Assembly (NCBI GenBank): GCA_035652535.1 | Contig: DASRDP010000009.1 | Span: forward strand, 1 to 64,000 | DNA: 64,000 nt | DNA from: Chloroflexota bacterium | GTDB lineage: Bacteria > Chloroflexota > UBA6077 > SHYK01 | Direction of reading: 5' to 3' | Shown here: positions 1 to 8,059 of the stretch, in pieces | Layout: every line of letters starts with the position of its first letter | How positions within the stretch are numbered: the stretch's first letter is position 1 | Position numbers and translations under genes: made by a program | Notes under the pieces: generated by a model | The model's database searches: none | Told to the model about the DNA's origin: nothing | The model's input: only the letters and a program-made list of their open reading frames with translations

Positions 1-901
1 TGGAGGGCAGGAACCCGACGCCGTTCGCGCCCTGTCCGCCCGCGCGCAGCACGATCGGATCTATCGGGTTCCACGCCACCGACCACGCCATCGTGTTGTT
101 GTCGTCGATGGGGACCCAGATGTGGCCGGGAACGCCCACGAAGCCGCCCGGGGGGAAGAAGGTGTGAAACGGGAACATGAACTGGGTGATGCGCCAGTAG
201 TAATGGTCGGGCCCTTCGTCCCGCTGCGCCCCATACATCAAGCCATAAGGGGTGTCGGTGAGGAAGAGGCGCGGGTGCCGGTCCTCGTGAAAAACACCCT
301 GGTCGTTTTGAGGGCCGCGCTCTTCGTCGGGATTCAAACGGGCGTGAAGAAAATAGAGGTGCGCGGTGTCGATATCGCCTTCCAGCGCCTGCACCCAGTT
401 ACATTCCCGCAGGACGGGCGACAGATTCCGCTGCTCGGGCGGCACGAACGCCCATTCGACGCGCGGCAGCTCGGGGGGATTCGCCCGAGGCCCCATATAG
501 GCCCAGATCATCCCGCCGTGCTCGCGGCAGGGATATGCGCGCTGGCGCACCTTATCCTTGAAGTTGCTCTCGGGCGGCTCGTTCGGCATGTCGACGCACC
601 GGCCTGTCACGTCGAACTTCCATCCGTGGTACACGCAGCGTAGCCCGTCCTCTTCGTTGCGGCCGAAAAACAGCGACGCTCCGCGGTGGGGGCAGTGGTC
701 AGCGAGGAGGCCCGGCCGTCCTGATGTGTCGCGAAACAGGATAAGGTCCTCGCCCAGCAGGCGCACCCGCATCGGCGCTCCATCGGGCTCCATCAGCTCT
801 TCGGACAGAACAACGGGAATCCAGTACTGGCGAAGCAGGTCTCCCATCGGCGTGCCCGGACCGACGCGAGTCAACAGCTGATTGTCTTCCTTGCTCAGCA
901 T
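1..901 (-). CDS. Rieske 2Fe-2S ring-hydroxylating oxygenase, alpha subunit (3' end off the window)
   Basis: Probably a phthalate 4,5-dioxygenase-like terminal oxygenase: a Rieske cluster passes electrons to a mononuclear iron that hydroxylates an aromatic or similar substrate. About 300 residues are visible. The Rieske ligands are C70-x-H72 (CPHRG) and C89-x2-H92 (CVYHGW). The iron-site pattern D-x2-H-x4-H follows in the segment EGDIDTAHLYFLH. The start is the ATG at 901, preceded by GGAGGAAAG, and its first residues MLSKEDN match the paralogue at 2258. The C-terminus lies beyond position 1. The tract 551-698 is almost identical to the paralogue although the flanks are not, which points to gene conversion. 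Substrate cannot be read from sequence. No ferredoxin or reductase partner is in view. Confidence 0.88.
   Translation of the reverse strand, partial: MLSKEDNQLLTRVGPGTPMGDLLRQYWIPVVLSEELMEPDGAPMRVRLLGEDLILFRDTSGRPGLLADHCPHRGASLFFGRNEEDGLRCVYHGWKFDVTGRCVDMPNEPPESNFKDKVRQRAYPCREHGGMIWAYMGPRANPPELPRVEWAFVPPEQRNLSPVLRECNWVQALEGDIDTAHLYFLHARLNPDEERGPQNDQGVFHEDRHPRLFLTDTPYGLMYGAQRDEGPDHYYWRITQFMFPFHTFFPPGGFVGVPGHIWVPIDDNNTMAWSVAWNPIDPIVLRAGGQGANGVGFLPS
551..698 (-). repeat. Rieske-domain tract nearly identical to 2461-2608 (inverted copy A)
   Basis: Read on the minus strand, these 148 bases align without gaps to 2461-2608 on the plus strand, with about 11 differences counted by eye. The flanking coding sequence on both sides is clearly more diverged. 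The tract encodes the whole 2Fe-2S ligand region, from CPHRG through CVYHGW to the conserved MPNEPPES stretch. Confidence 0.75.
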
Positions 902-1068
902 CTTTCCTCCCCGTCTCGCCACCGGAGCATTTTCGGTGATGGCCGGAGTATAGCGCGGCGGGCCCGGCTGTACGGCCCATAGGCAGGAACCTCGAGCGGA
1001 CAGCCGCGCCGCTTCTTGCTACCATTGCAGCGGTGCACACATCTGATGGGCTCACGAAGGAGGAGACC

Positions 1069-1719
1069 ATGGCTGTTACTCGGGAACGCTTCCAGCAGGG
1101 CATGAGCTATGCCGAGGCCAAGGAGCGCATGACGCGGAACCGTCCGAACATCGAGCGGATCGAAGGTCTGATTTCACTGACCGACGCGGATCTTGCCCCC
1201 TGGCGCGCTCTCCCCGAGAAGTTCAACGTTCTGGTTCTGGTGATCGATCCCTGTCCGGACGTATACACGAATCTGCCGATCATCCAGCGCATCGCCGATG
1301 CGACCGGCAAGCTGGACGTGCGGATCCTGATGCGCGACGACAACAAGGATGTCATGGCGGAGTTCATGAACGGTCCGTACGAGTCCGTCCCGGTCATCGC
1401 CTTCTACGACCAGGCGATGAATCTCCGGTCGGTGTTCATCGAGCGCCCCAAGAGCGTGACGACGCTGCGCGAGCAAAAGACGCGGGAGATTCAGCAGGCG
1501 AACCCCGAGTTCGGACCGGTCGGACGGAGCCCCGCGGATATGCCCGAAGACGTTCGGGCCCGCTACCAGGCGGCCATCAACGAGATGCGGGCGGCGACCA
1601 CCGACTACTACATCCGAGAGTCCCTCGCGGAGTTCGGACAGATCGCGCGCGAGCTCGCCAGCGCCCCCAGCGGCGCGCCGCAGTGGCGCGGCAATCTCGT
1701 CGCCGCGGCCACCGCGTAG
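1069..1719 (+). CDS. Thioredoxin-like family protein with a single active-site Cys
   Basis: A 216-residue cytoplasmic protein resembling the Thioredoxin_9 type fold: a predicted beta strand ending in IDPCPDV, a helix IIQRIADATG, a strand DVRILMRDD, and the cis-proline region SVPVIAFYD. The usual CxxC is replaced by one Cys, so ordinary disulfide reductase activity is doubtful. The start is the ATG at 1069, with AAGGAGGAG ending four bases upstream; an in-frame GTG at 1033 has no such site. It diverges from the Rieske gene at 901 and ends at a GC-rich hairpin at 1730. Its role is unknown; the position between two oxygenase genes suggests an accessory part in the same process, but that is only context. 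Confidence 0.75.
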   Translation: MAVTRERFQQGMSYAEAKERMTRNRPNIERIEGLISLTDADLAPWRALPEKFNVLVLVIDPCPDVYTNLPIIQRIADATGKLDVRILMRDDNKDVMAEFMNGPYESVPVIAFYDQAMNLRSVFIERPKSVTTLREQKTREIQQANPEFGPVGRSPADMPEDVRARYQAAINEMRAATTDYYIRESLAEFGQIARELASAPSGAPQWRGNLVAAATA

Positions 1720-1729
1720 GAACCCGAGT

Positions 1730-1756
1730 GGCGGGGGGCCGGTCTTCCCCCCCGCC
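1730..1756 (+). terminator. GC-rich hairpin after the thioredoxin-like gene
   Basis: GGCGGGGGG and CCCCCCGCC form a 9-bp stem around a 9-base loop, beginning 11 bases after the stop codon. There is no clear T-run afterwards. It lies between convergent genes and could serve both strands. Confidence 0.5.
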
Positions 1757-1833
1757 GCAGCAAGGGAAGGTGAGGGTGGGGGACGTACCCGTCGCCCGGG
1801 ACCCGGTCACCAAGTGGGCAATCGCGGGCGCGG

Positions 1834-2124
1834 CTACACGCCTTCCACAAGCGCCAGGTTGGTCCGCGCCGCGGAGTGACGGATCTTCTTCGGACCGGCG
1901 TACTCGGCCGATTCGTACCACTCCTTCGCCCGCTCGAAGCTCGGAAACTCGATGACGATGAAGGGCTTTGCCGACCAGTCGCCTTCGCGAACTTCGACCC
2001 GACCACCGCGGATAATCGTCTTCCCGCCGTACTGCTCGAGGGTGGGCGCGAGGCCCTTTCGATACTCATCCATCGCTGCAGGGTCGAGAATCTCAATTGG
2101 CTGGGCAATGACGTAACCGGCCAC
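1834..2124 (-). CDS. DUF1330 domain protein
   Basis: A 96-residue protein of the DUF1330 family (dimeric alpha-beta barrel fold). It shows the family pattern: strand GYVIAQPIEI, helix DEYRKGLAPTLEQYGGK, strand TIIRGG, then FIVIEFPSFERAKEWYES. No enzymatic activity is established for the family. I chose the GTG at 2124 because GGAGGG lies six bases upstream and the domain starts at once; an ATG at 2277 would run into the divergent Rieske gene. The 130-bp interval to 2258 is a likely bidirectional promoter region. Confidence 0.82.
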   Translation of the reverse strand: MAGYVIAQPIEILDPAAMDEYRKGLAPTLEQYGGKTIIRGGRVEVREGDWSAKPFIVIEFPSFERAKEWYESAEYAGPKKIRHSAARTNLALVEGV

Positions 2125-2257
2125 CGTGTACCCTCCATGGTATTGCTGGACGGATCGTATCACGCGCGGCGGAGCGCAGTCGTTGGCTGCCACGCAGCCT
2201 CGACTATCATTGATGTGATCCGACGATTCTGATGCTGAGTTGGGACCGGGAGGGGCA

Positions 2258-3523
2258 ATGCTGAGCAAAGAAGACAATGAGCTGGTCTGCCGGGTTGGAC
2301 CGGGAACTCCCGGCGGCGCGTTGCTGCGTCGCTACTGGCTGCCGGCCCTGCTGGTCACGGAGCTGCCCGGGCCCGACTGCGACCCAATCCGCGTGCGCCT
2401 CCTCGGCGAGGACCTGGTGGCGTTCCGAGACACAGAGGGGCGCATCGGGCTCGTTGGCGCCCACTGTCCCCATCGTGGCGCGTCGCTCTTTTTCGGCCGC
2501 AACGAAGAGAACGGGCTACGCTGCGTGTACCACGGATGGAAGTTCGACGTGACGGGCCGGTGCGTCGACATGCCCAACGAGCCGCCCGAGAGCAGCTTCA
2601 AAGACAAGATCAAGCACACGTCGTATCCATGCGTCGAGCAGGCCGGTGTGGTGTGGACGTACATGGGTCCGCCAGAGCGCAGACCGCCCATGCTGAACCT
2701 CGAGTGGATGCGCCTACCCGCGGGGCATCGGTGGGTCTCAAAGACGTACGAGCGCTGCAACTGGCTCCAGGCCCTCGAGGGCGGGATCGACACGTCCCAC
2801 TCCTCGTTCCTTCATAGCCGCGCGCACAATGTCGCCATCGACAAGTCTGAGCTTCGCGCACGGGCGCGCAATCCGCGGCTCGAGGTGCTGGACACCGACT
2901 ACGGCTTCACCTACGCGGGCATTCGCCATCTGGCGGATGAGGGGAAGAACTACGTGCGCGTGTATCAATTCGTCCTGCCGTTCCACCAGATGCGCGCGGA
3001 GGGCCAGGGTATCCGCCCCGACCCACAAATCGACGGCCATATGTGGATCCCCATCGACGACGAGCACACGTGGGTGTTCAACTGGGCGTACCGACGCGAT
3101 TGTGGCCCGATCCCCGAGGAGCGGTGGCTCGACCAAGAGCATCGGATGGGCAGGGGACCCGAGGACCTGCTTCCCGGCTTTCGGCTCAAGCAGAACATAG
3201 AGAACGACTACCTGATCGACCGGGCGCTGCAGCGGTCCGGCGAGAACTACTCAGGAATCCCCGGCGTCAACACCCAGGACTACGCGGTGCAAGAGGGGAT
3301 GGGTCCAATCTACGACCGAACGCAAGAGCACCTGGGAACCTCGGACCTCGCCATCATCGCCGCGCGTCGGATGCTGCTCCAGTCCATTCGCGATCTCCAG
3401 GCGGGCCGTGAGCCGGCTGCGCCCTTCGCGGACCCGTCCCACGTGCGCCCGGCGGAGATGGTCCTCCCGGAAGGTGCGCGCTGGCAGGACCTGATGCGGG
3501 ACGAGCTGCTCGCAAAAGCGTAG
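2258..3523 (+). CDS. Rieske 2Fe-2S ring-hydroxylating oxygenase, alpha subunit
   Basis: A complete 421-residue phthalate-4,5-dioxygenase-like oxygenase. The Rieske domain has C70, H72, C89 and H92. The catalytic domain has D178, H181 and H186 in the EGGIDTSHSSFLH segment. The start is the ATG at 2258 after GGGAGGGG; the longer reading from 2240 adds six residues absent in the paralogue at 901. The C-terminal DRTQEHLGTSD region is the family's usual late motif, and the same region survives in the remnant at 28428. No reductase gene is adjacent, so electrons must come from elsewhere. The substrate is unknown. Confidence 0.9.
   Translation: MLSKEDNELVCRVGPGTPGGALLRRYWLPALLVTELPGPDCDPIRVRLLGEDLVAFRDTEGRIGLVGAHCPHRGASLFFGRNEENGLRCVYHGWKFDVTGRCVDMPNEPPESSFKDKIKHTSYPCVEQAGVVWTYMGPPERRPPMLNLEWMRLPAGHRWVSKTYERCNWLQALEGGIDTSHSSFLHSRAHNVAIDKSELRARARNPRLEVLDTDYGFTYAGIRHLADEGKNYVRVYQFVLPFHQMRAEGQGIRPDPQIDGHMWIPIDDEHTWVFNWAYRRDCGPIPEERWLDQEHRMGRGPEDLLPGFRLKQNIENDYLIDRALQRSGENYSGIPGVNTQDYAVQEGMGPIYDRTQEHLGTSDLAIIAARRMLLQSIRDLQAGREPAAPFADPSHVRPAEMVLPEGARWQDLMRDELLAKA
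2461..2608 (+). repeat. Rieske-domain tract nearly identical to 551-698 (inverted copy B)
   Basis: Partner of the minus-strand tract 551-698: same length, no gaps, about 11 differences by eye. Most differences fall in the first 40 bases, leaving a core of about 105 bases with only three. Confidence 0.75.
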
Positions 3524-3536
3524 TTCGCGTTTCATG

Positions 3537-3934
3537 AGCTTGTCGAAGGGCGGGCCGAGGGTTCGCCGCCGTGAACGGCGGGCCTTGGCGGGGCGAGCAT
3601 ACCGCTCCGCGGTGTCGTGCTGAGCGCTTTCTTGCTGTCATGCTGAGCGCAGCGAAGCATCTCGGTTGATCGAGATCCTTCGGGCTCCGCCCTCAGGATG
3701 ACGGGGCGGCTGTCATGCTGAGCGCTTTCTTGTTGTCATGCTGAGCGCAGCGAAGCATCTCGCGTGATCGAGATCCTTCGGGCTCCGCCCTCAGGATGAC
3801 CGGGCGGCTGTCATGCTGAGCGCTTTCTTGTTGTCATGCTGAGCGCAGCGAAGGATCGAAGCGCGCCTGTCATGCTGAGCGCAGCGAAGCATCTCGGTCG
3901 ATCGAGATCCTTCGGGCTCCGCCCTCAGGATGAC
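3537..3934. repeat. Intergenic hairpin repeat array (67-bp units, 98-bp period)
   Basis: This 506-bp gap between genes holds three near-identical 67-bp units at 3636-3702, 3734-3800 and 3868-3934, plus a partial unit at 3832-3867. Each starts GTCATGCTGAGCGCAGCG and ends CCGCCCTCAGGATGAC, so its two ends are imperfect inverted copies and can fold as a hairpin. A 31-bp linker carrying a truncated copy (TGTCATGCTGAGCGCTTTC) separates units one, two and the partial third, giving a 98-bp period. The stretch near 3537 carries a different familiar intergenic motif, GAGCTTGTCGAAGGGCG. From memory, both motifs resemble dispersed REP-like elements in other bacterial genomes. No coding potential is seen here. 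Confidence 0.85.
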
Positions 3935-4029
3935 CGTATTTCGACGCGCGGAGCCTCCCCCTCGGCGTTGACGCGCGCGAGGAGCCCGGCTATCCTCGCA
4001 GCATCACACCACACACGAGGAGAGCTGAG

Positions 4030-4761
4030 GTGTACCAAGCGACGACGCGCGAGGTCCGATTCCCGGGCGGGGGCGGCGAGCAGCAGGCGTGGATCTCGAC
4101 GCCCACGGCGCCCGGTCGCTATCCGGCAATCATCATGTTCCACGGCCGAAACGGTGTGAACGATCCGTTCAAGCACGTGGGCGTGCGCTATGCCGAGGAG
4201 GGGATCGTCGGCATGGCCGTCGACTACTTCACCCAATCTGACAATCCCACCAATGTGGAAAGCGTCGAGACGATCCGTGGCGCCATGCAAGTCCTGCGCA
4301 ACGAGCCGTCGGTCGATCCGGACCGTATCGTCATGAGCGGCTACTGCAAGGGCGGGGGGCTCACCTATCTCGGCCTCGCGAACGTCCCGGGCTTCGCCGC
4401 CGGTGTCGTGTATCACGGCGGGCTGTTCGTGCCGGAGAAAAGCGCCGGCTTTCCGGAGAACCCGGCGGATGCAGCCCTGCGAATCGACGTACCGTTCATC
4501 ATCCTGCACGGGATGTCGGACCCGGGCGTGAAGATCGAATACGTATACGATCTCGCGCGCAAGCTCAATGAGATGGGCAAGCACTTCGAGCTAAAGGCGT
4601 ACTGGGGGACACGGCACGCCTTCACTCTGCCGGGCGGCAACGACTACGTCCCCGAGCACGCGGAGGACGCCTTCCGCGAAGCTGTGCAGTTCATCCGGCG
4701 AACGTTCGGCTTGCCGGTCGGGACCGTTGACCCCCTGTTCCTGCAGCCGGCTGGCGTCTAA
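4030..4761 (+). CDS. Dienelactone hydrolase family alpha/beta hydrolase
   Basis: A 243-residue cytoplasmic alpha/beta hydrolase. The dienelactone hydrolase triad is visible: nucleophile C106 in GYCKGGG, D164 in GMSDPG and H196 in GTRHAF. The oxyanion-side strand is IIMFHGRNG. Family members open dienelactones in chlorocatechol breakdown, but many paralogues act on other esters, so the substrate is open. The start is a GTG at 4030 with GAGGAG about ten bases upstream. The gene stands alone after the hairpin array and ends before a strong hairpin at 4807. It fits an aromatic-degradation theme together with the LigB-like gene at 5763. Confidence 0.9.
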   Translation: MYQATTREVRFPGGGGEQQAWISTPTAPGRYPAIIMFHGRNGVNDPFKHVGVRYAEEGIVGMAVDYFTQSDNPTNVESVETIRGAMQVLRNEPSVDPDRIVMSGYCKGGGLTYLGLANVPGFAAGVVYHGGLFVPEKSAGFPENPADAALRIDVPFIILHGMSDPGVKIEYVYDLARKLNEMGKHFELKAYWGTRHAFTLPGGNDYVPEHAEDAFREAVQFIRRTFGLPVGTVDPLFLQPAGV

Positions 4762-4806
4762 GACAAGACGAAGGCAGCGGCCGAGTTCTTCTCGCGAATC
4801 CACAGG

Positions 4807-4837
4807 GGCGGCCCGGATCGATGAGATCCGGGCCGCC
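4807..4837. terminator. Perfect 13-bp hairpin between convergent genes
   Basis: GGCGGCCCGGATC and its exact complement flank a five-base loop. It lies 45 bases after the dienelactone hydrolase stop and 20 bases from the stop of the minus-strand gene at 4857, so it can terminate both. No long T-run follows. Confidence 0.65.
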
Positions 4838-4856
4838 ACGTTGCGCTTGAGCGCGA

Positions 4857-5444
4857 TTAGCGATTGAGTCGCGTGGGAGTTGGCCGGGGTGGCTGGCCAG
4901 GCTGCGGGAGGGCTTGGAGCGTCGCCTGCAGGCCCGACACCGGCGTTGGCTTCGGCTGCTCGGTCGGCGCGCTCGTCGCCTCGCCACGGCCCGCCGCGCC
5001 CGTTTCCGAGGTGGTCTCGGCTGTTACGGTGCCGGTTGTCACCGCGGTGACGGTACCCGTGGTGACGGCCGTCACGGTTCCGGTCGTCACAACGGTGACC
5101 GTGCCGGTCGCTTCAGGCGTACCAGTGGCGCCCACGGTGGCCGTCGCCGCGGATGAGGTTGGCGTCGAAACCTCGGGCAAGGGCGGCGGCGGTGCCGGTG
5201 GCTGCACCGATGCCCTTGGCGGGATAGTCATCCCGATCTCCGCATTGTGCTCGATCACCCACTCGTGGTCCGCCTCCGCGCCCCACGTGCCGCGGAACAT
5301 CGCCTGGGTCTCCGCGTTCTCACCGGAGAGAGTCCTGCCGTCGGCGGCGACGTCGCCCTGCATCCGTGCGCTGCTGGCGATGCCGAAGACCAGGACCACC
5401 GCCGCGCCAACACCGGTCATCCACTGCCACGTTCGAAATCCCAT
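4857..5444 (-). CDS. Exported protein with Thr/Val tandem repeats
   Basis: A 195-residue protein I do not recognise. Residues 8-22 form a hydrophobic signal or anchor (GVGAAVVLVFGIA). A short region follows (about 30-75) with a possible conserved core around TQAMFRGTWGAEADHEWVIEHN, then a Pro-rich stretch. Next comes an eight-residue repeat TTGTVTAV, occurring about four times (encoded roughly 5030-5110 as a 24-bp DNA repeat). The C-terminus is Pro/Thr/Gln-rich. It looks like a surface or secreted protein with a flexible stalk. The repeat number may vary between strains. Confidence 0.65.
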   Translation of the reverse strand: MGFRTWQWMTGVGAAVVLVFGIASSARMQGDVAADGRTLSGENAETQAMFRGTWGAEADHEWVIEHNAEIGMTIPPRASVQPPAPPPPLPEVSTPTSSAATATVGATGTPEATGTVTVVTTGTVTAVTTGTVTAVTTGTVTAETTSETGAAGRGEATSAPTEQPKPTPVSGLQATLQALPQPGQPPRPTPTRLNR

Positions 5445-5643
5445 AGGCCTATTCTCCCATTCCCGTTCGGCGGGTCATCGAAGCCCGCGGACGTGCCTGG
5501 CGCCTGGCCCTCGACGTGGATGTGCGGAGGGCGCCCGAGTGAGCGCGGGCTGGAGACGGAGCCGCCAGAATTCCGTCTCGGGGCGCGCTGGATTCGGCCC
5601 GAGACGTGCTATTGTACGATCGCGATTGCAGGTCGACCAGTAA

Positions 5644-5674
5644 TCGTGACCGTTTCGTTACACAACGGTCACGA
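5644..5674. promoter_or_regulatory. Perfect 11-bp inverted repeat upstream of the LigB-type dioxygenase gene
   Basis: TCGTGACCGTT and AACGGTCACGA are exact inverted copies separated by nine bases (TCGTTACAC). The site lies about 90 bases upstream of the ATG at 5763, in the 318-bp gap shared with the divergent gene at 5444. Nothing else is recognisable in that gap. Symmetry and spacing resemble a dimeric repressor or activator operator; a transcript hairpin is the alternative. Confidence 0.55.
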
Positions 5675-5762
5675 ACCAACCCGTGGTAAGATGGCGAGCG
5701 GCGAGCCACACTGGGATCAACGTGGCGACCGCCAGGCGCCGTGCCATCTGCCGGGGGAATCG

Positions 5763-6806
5763 ATGGGCGAAATTCTCGGCGTGGGCTGCTCCCACGGGCC
5801 GCACATACAGTTCCTCGATGAGGACATGGCGAACGTCCTCCGTCGGACGTTGAGGAGCGAGAGCACCCCCGCCGAGCTGAAGGACCCCGCCAATTGGCCT
5901 GCGGAAATGCGCGCCGAGTGGGGCGACGACGGCGGGATCCGCGCTGCGCAAACCCATCGCGCCACGTTGATGGCTGGCTACCGCGCCGCTCGGGCCGCCA
6001 TCGACGAATTCCGTCCCGATTTCGTCCTGATTTTCGGGGACGACCAGTACGAGAACTTTCGACTGGACATCATCCCGCCATTCTGCGTCTACGCGCTGGC
6101 CGAGATGCCGGCGGAGCCCTTCAAGCCGAGCGCCGGCCTCGGCGCCTCGGCAAACATCTGGAACAAGCCCACGGACACGGTCATCACCGTGCCCGGCCAC
6201 CGCGAGGCCGCCATGGAGATCACCGAGCGCCTGGTCCACCGTGGGTTCGACGTCGCGTGCGCTTTCGAGTTCAACCACGCCGAGAGCCTGAACCACGCCT
6301 TCACGCGAACGGTCGTGTATCTCGACATGGACCTCCAGGGCTTCAACTACCCGATTATCCCGTTCCACGTGAACTGCTACGGATCGAACCTCCGCGTGCG
6401 GGAGAAGGACCGACCCGCTGGCCCGTTCGCGCCTCCCCCGTCACCTCCCGCCTGGCGCTGTTACGACCTGGGGAAGGAGATCGCGGGCATCATCTCGGCG
6501 AGTCCTTGGCGCGCCGTGGTGATCGGATCGTCCAGTTGGTCCCACGCCACGCTCACCCGCAAACACCACTACCTCTATCCTGACGTCGAGGCGGACCGCG
6601 CCCGGCTGGCGGAGATCAGAAGTGGCGATTTGCGCGTGTGGCGCGATCTGACGCCCGAGGAGATCCTGAACAGCGGCCAGCACGAAATCCTGAACTGGGT
6701 ATGCCTGGCCGGCGCGATGGAGGGCCGCACGCCGCGGATCCTCTCCTATGCCGAGACCTATCTGTTCAACTCCAGCAAAGCCGTCGTCGTCTTCCCGCCG
6801 TCGTAG
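5763..6806 (+). CDS. Class III extradiol ring-cleavage dioxygenase, LigB-like
   Basis: A 347-residue protein of the LigB superfamily, which uses non-heme Fe(II) to cleave catechol-type rings. The metal-binding region is visible as GCSHGPHIQF at residues 8-17. Further family landmarks are FGDDQYENF, a mid-protein FEFNHAESLNHAF, PFHVNCYGS and the late GSSSWSH. The start is the ATG at 5763 after GGGGGAA; an upstream in-frame start at 5247 would run antisense through the neighbouring gene. There is no small LigA-type subunit next to it. A candidate operator lies at 5644. The ring substrate is unknown. Confidence 0.85.
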   Translation: MGEILGVGCSHGPHIQFLDEDMANVLRRTLRSESTPAELKDPANWPAEMRAEWGDDGGIRAAQTHRATLMAGYRAARAAIDEFRPDFVLIFGDDQYENFRLDIIPPFCVYALAEMPAEPFKPSAGLGASANIWNKPTDTVITVPGHREAAMEITERLVHRGFDVACAFEFNHAESLNHAFTRTVVYLDMDLQGFNYPIIPFHVNCYGSNLRVREKDRPAGPFAPPPSPPAWRCYDLGKEIAGIISASPWRAVVIGSSSWSHATLTRKHHYLYPDVEADRARLAEIRSGDLRVWRDLTPEEILNSGQHEILNWVCLAGAMEGRTPRILSYAETYLFNSSKAVVVFPPS

Positions 6807-6883
6807 GGGAGTCACCGTCGCGTTCGGCCGTCCCGCCCGGCCTGATGCCGCCCACCCCGAACTCTCCGGGCGAACGCCCACCC

Positions 6884-7981
6884 TTATTCGTCGCCGTTGA
6901 TGCTCTCGCTCCCGCCGGGCGTCAGCTCGAACCTGAGGCTATTGCTCGCGCCGTTCGAATTGATCACGGTGACTTCGTAGCTCCCGGGGACGGGGAGCGT
7001 CGATGTGACGCCGATGCAGTTGCCCGCGTCGTCGCACAGCACGCCGGACGGACCGGACGATGGCACGACGAACCGCAGCGTCGTGCTGTCGTCGGAGCCG
7101 CTTCGGGCGACGAGGTTCCCTGGCGCGCCGTCTGGATGGTGCAGCCCCATCGATGGACCAAAGGTGATGAGGTTGTTCCCGCCCGCGAACGCCCTCCCTC
7201 GGATCACGACTTCGATCCCGGCCGGGCCGCTCGCCGGCTCGAGGGCCTCGAGGACCGGTGCTGGCGCGGCAGGCGTCGGCGAAGCCGTCGGCGTGGAGGT
7301 CGGGAGCGGCGTCGGAGTTTCGGTCGCGGTCGGTGTCGGGGGCGTGACCAGAGAGGTCTGGGTCCACGTCTCGCTCCCGGAGCCGAACCAGGCGGTCCAC
7401 GTGAAGCTTGCCCACAACGCGCCGGTGCGACCCGGCGGTGGAGGCGCAGGGGCCGCGAAGGGAGATGCGCCCCCGGGGAGCGGCACCGGCGTCAGCCGCG
7501 AGCCGGAGTAGATCGTGCCATACTGGCGGCCGACGTACTGATAGCCGTTGTACATGTCGAACATGAGCCGGTTGCCGGCGCACTGCCCGTAGTAGCTCGC
7601 GCCGTCGTCTTGCTGAGCCATGATCCAGGTGTGAAACTGCCGCACGGAGACGGTGGCCGAGTACGACCGGCTCCCGCCGACCGTCTGCTGTCCCTGGTTC
7701 AGCCACGTGCCCCGGAGGTCGTAGGGACAACCGGCGATGGGAATGGCGCCGATCGCGCTCGGGGCCTCTGCTCCTCCCGGCGCCGCGGCTACGCCCGGCG
7801 TGAGCGCGGCCTGCGCCGACTGGTCGATCCCCTCCTGCTCCGGTGGCGGCATGCCGGGCCCCCAGTTCCCGAACTGCGGTCCCTCTTGCGCGCCAGCGCC
7901 ATGGGGCGCGCCCAGGACCACGAGGCAGCCGATCAGCGTGGAGAGGACGGCGAGCCAATTGACCCGCGGAGAACGAGCCAT
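6884..7981 (-). CDS. Secreted protein with C-terminal IPT/TIG domain
   Basis: A 365-residue exported protein. A signal peptide spans residues 1-31, with likely cleavage after AGA in APHGAGAQE. The region 85-210 (around PYDLRGTWLNQGQQ, SYSATVSVRQFHTWIM and GTIYSGSRL) may be a small beta-barrel ligand-binding domain. A Pro/Thr linker (about 216-245) leads to an Ig-like IPT/TIG domain, beginning near VLEALEPASGPAG and ending in SLRFELTPGG. TIG domains are often adhesive or carbohydrate-associated. No catalytic motif is visible. It is convergent with the LigB-like gene. Confidence 0.75.
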   Translation of the reverse strand: MARSPRVNWLAVLSTLIGCLVVLGAPHGAGAQEGPQFGNWGPGMPPPEQEGIDQSAQAALTPGVAAAPGGAEAPSAIGAIPIAGCPYDLRGTWLNQGQQTVGGSRSYSATVSVRQFHTWIMAQQDDGASYYGQCAGNRLMFDMYNGYQYVGRQYGTIYSGSRLTPVPLPGGASPFAAPAPPPPGRTGALWASFTWTAWFGSGSETWTQTSLVTPPTPTATETPTPLPTSTPTASPTPAAPAPVLEALEPASGPAGIEVVIRGRAFAGGNNLITFGPSMGLHHPDGAPGNLVARSGSDDSTTLRFVVPSSGPSGVLCDDAGNCIGVTSTLPVPGSYEVTVINSNGASNSLRFELTPGGSESINGDE

Positions 7982-8059
7982 GAGTCAGCCTCCGAATCGG
8001 TGGGCGGATGCCGCGAGTCCGTGTGGCTCGCGAAGTCTCGGCGAACGTGGCGCGAAAGC

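Noticed and set aside
3636-3934. CRISPR array
   Set aside because: Repeat units are 67 bp with self-complementary ends, spacers are near-identical truncated copies rather than unique sequences, and there are no cas genes.
5247-5762. N-terminal extension of the LigB-like protein
   Set aside because: It runs through the antisense of the neighbouring gene's 5' end and the intergenic region; the domain starts at MGEILGVGCSHG with its own ribosome site.
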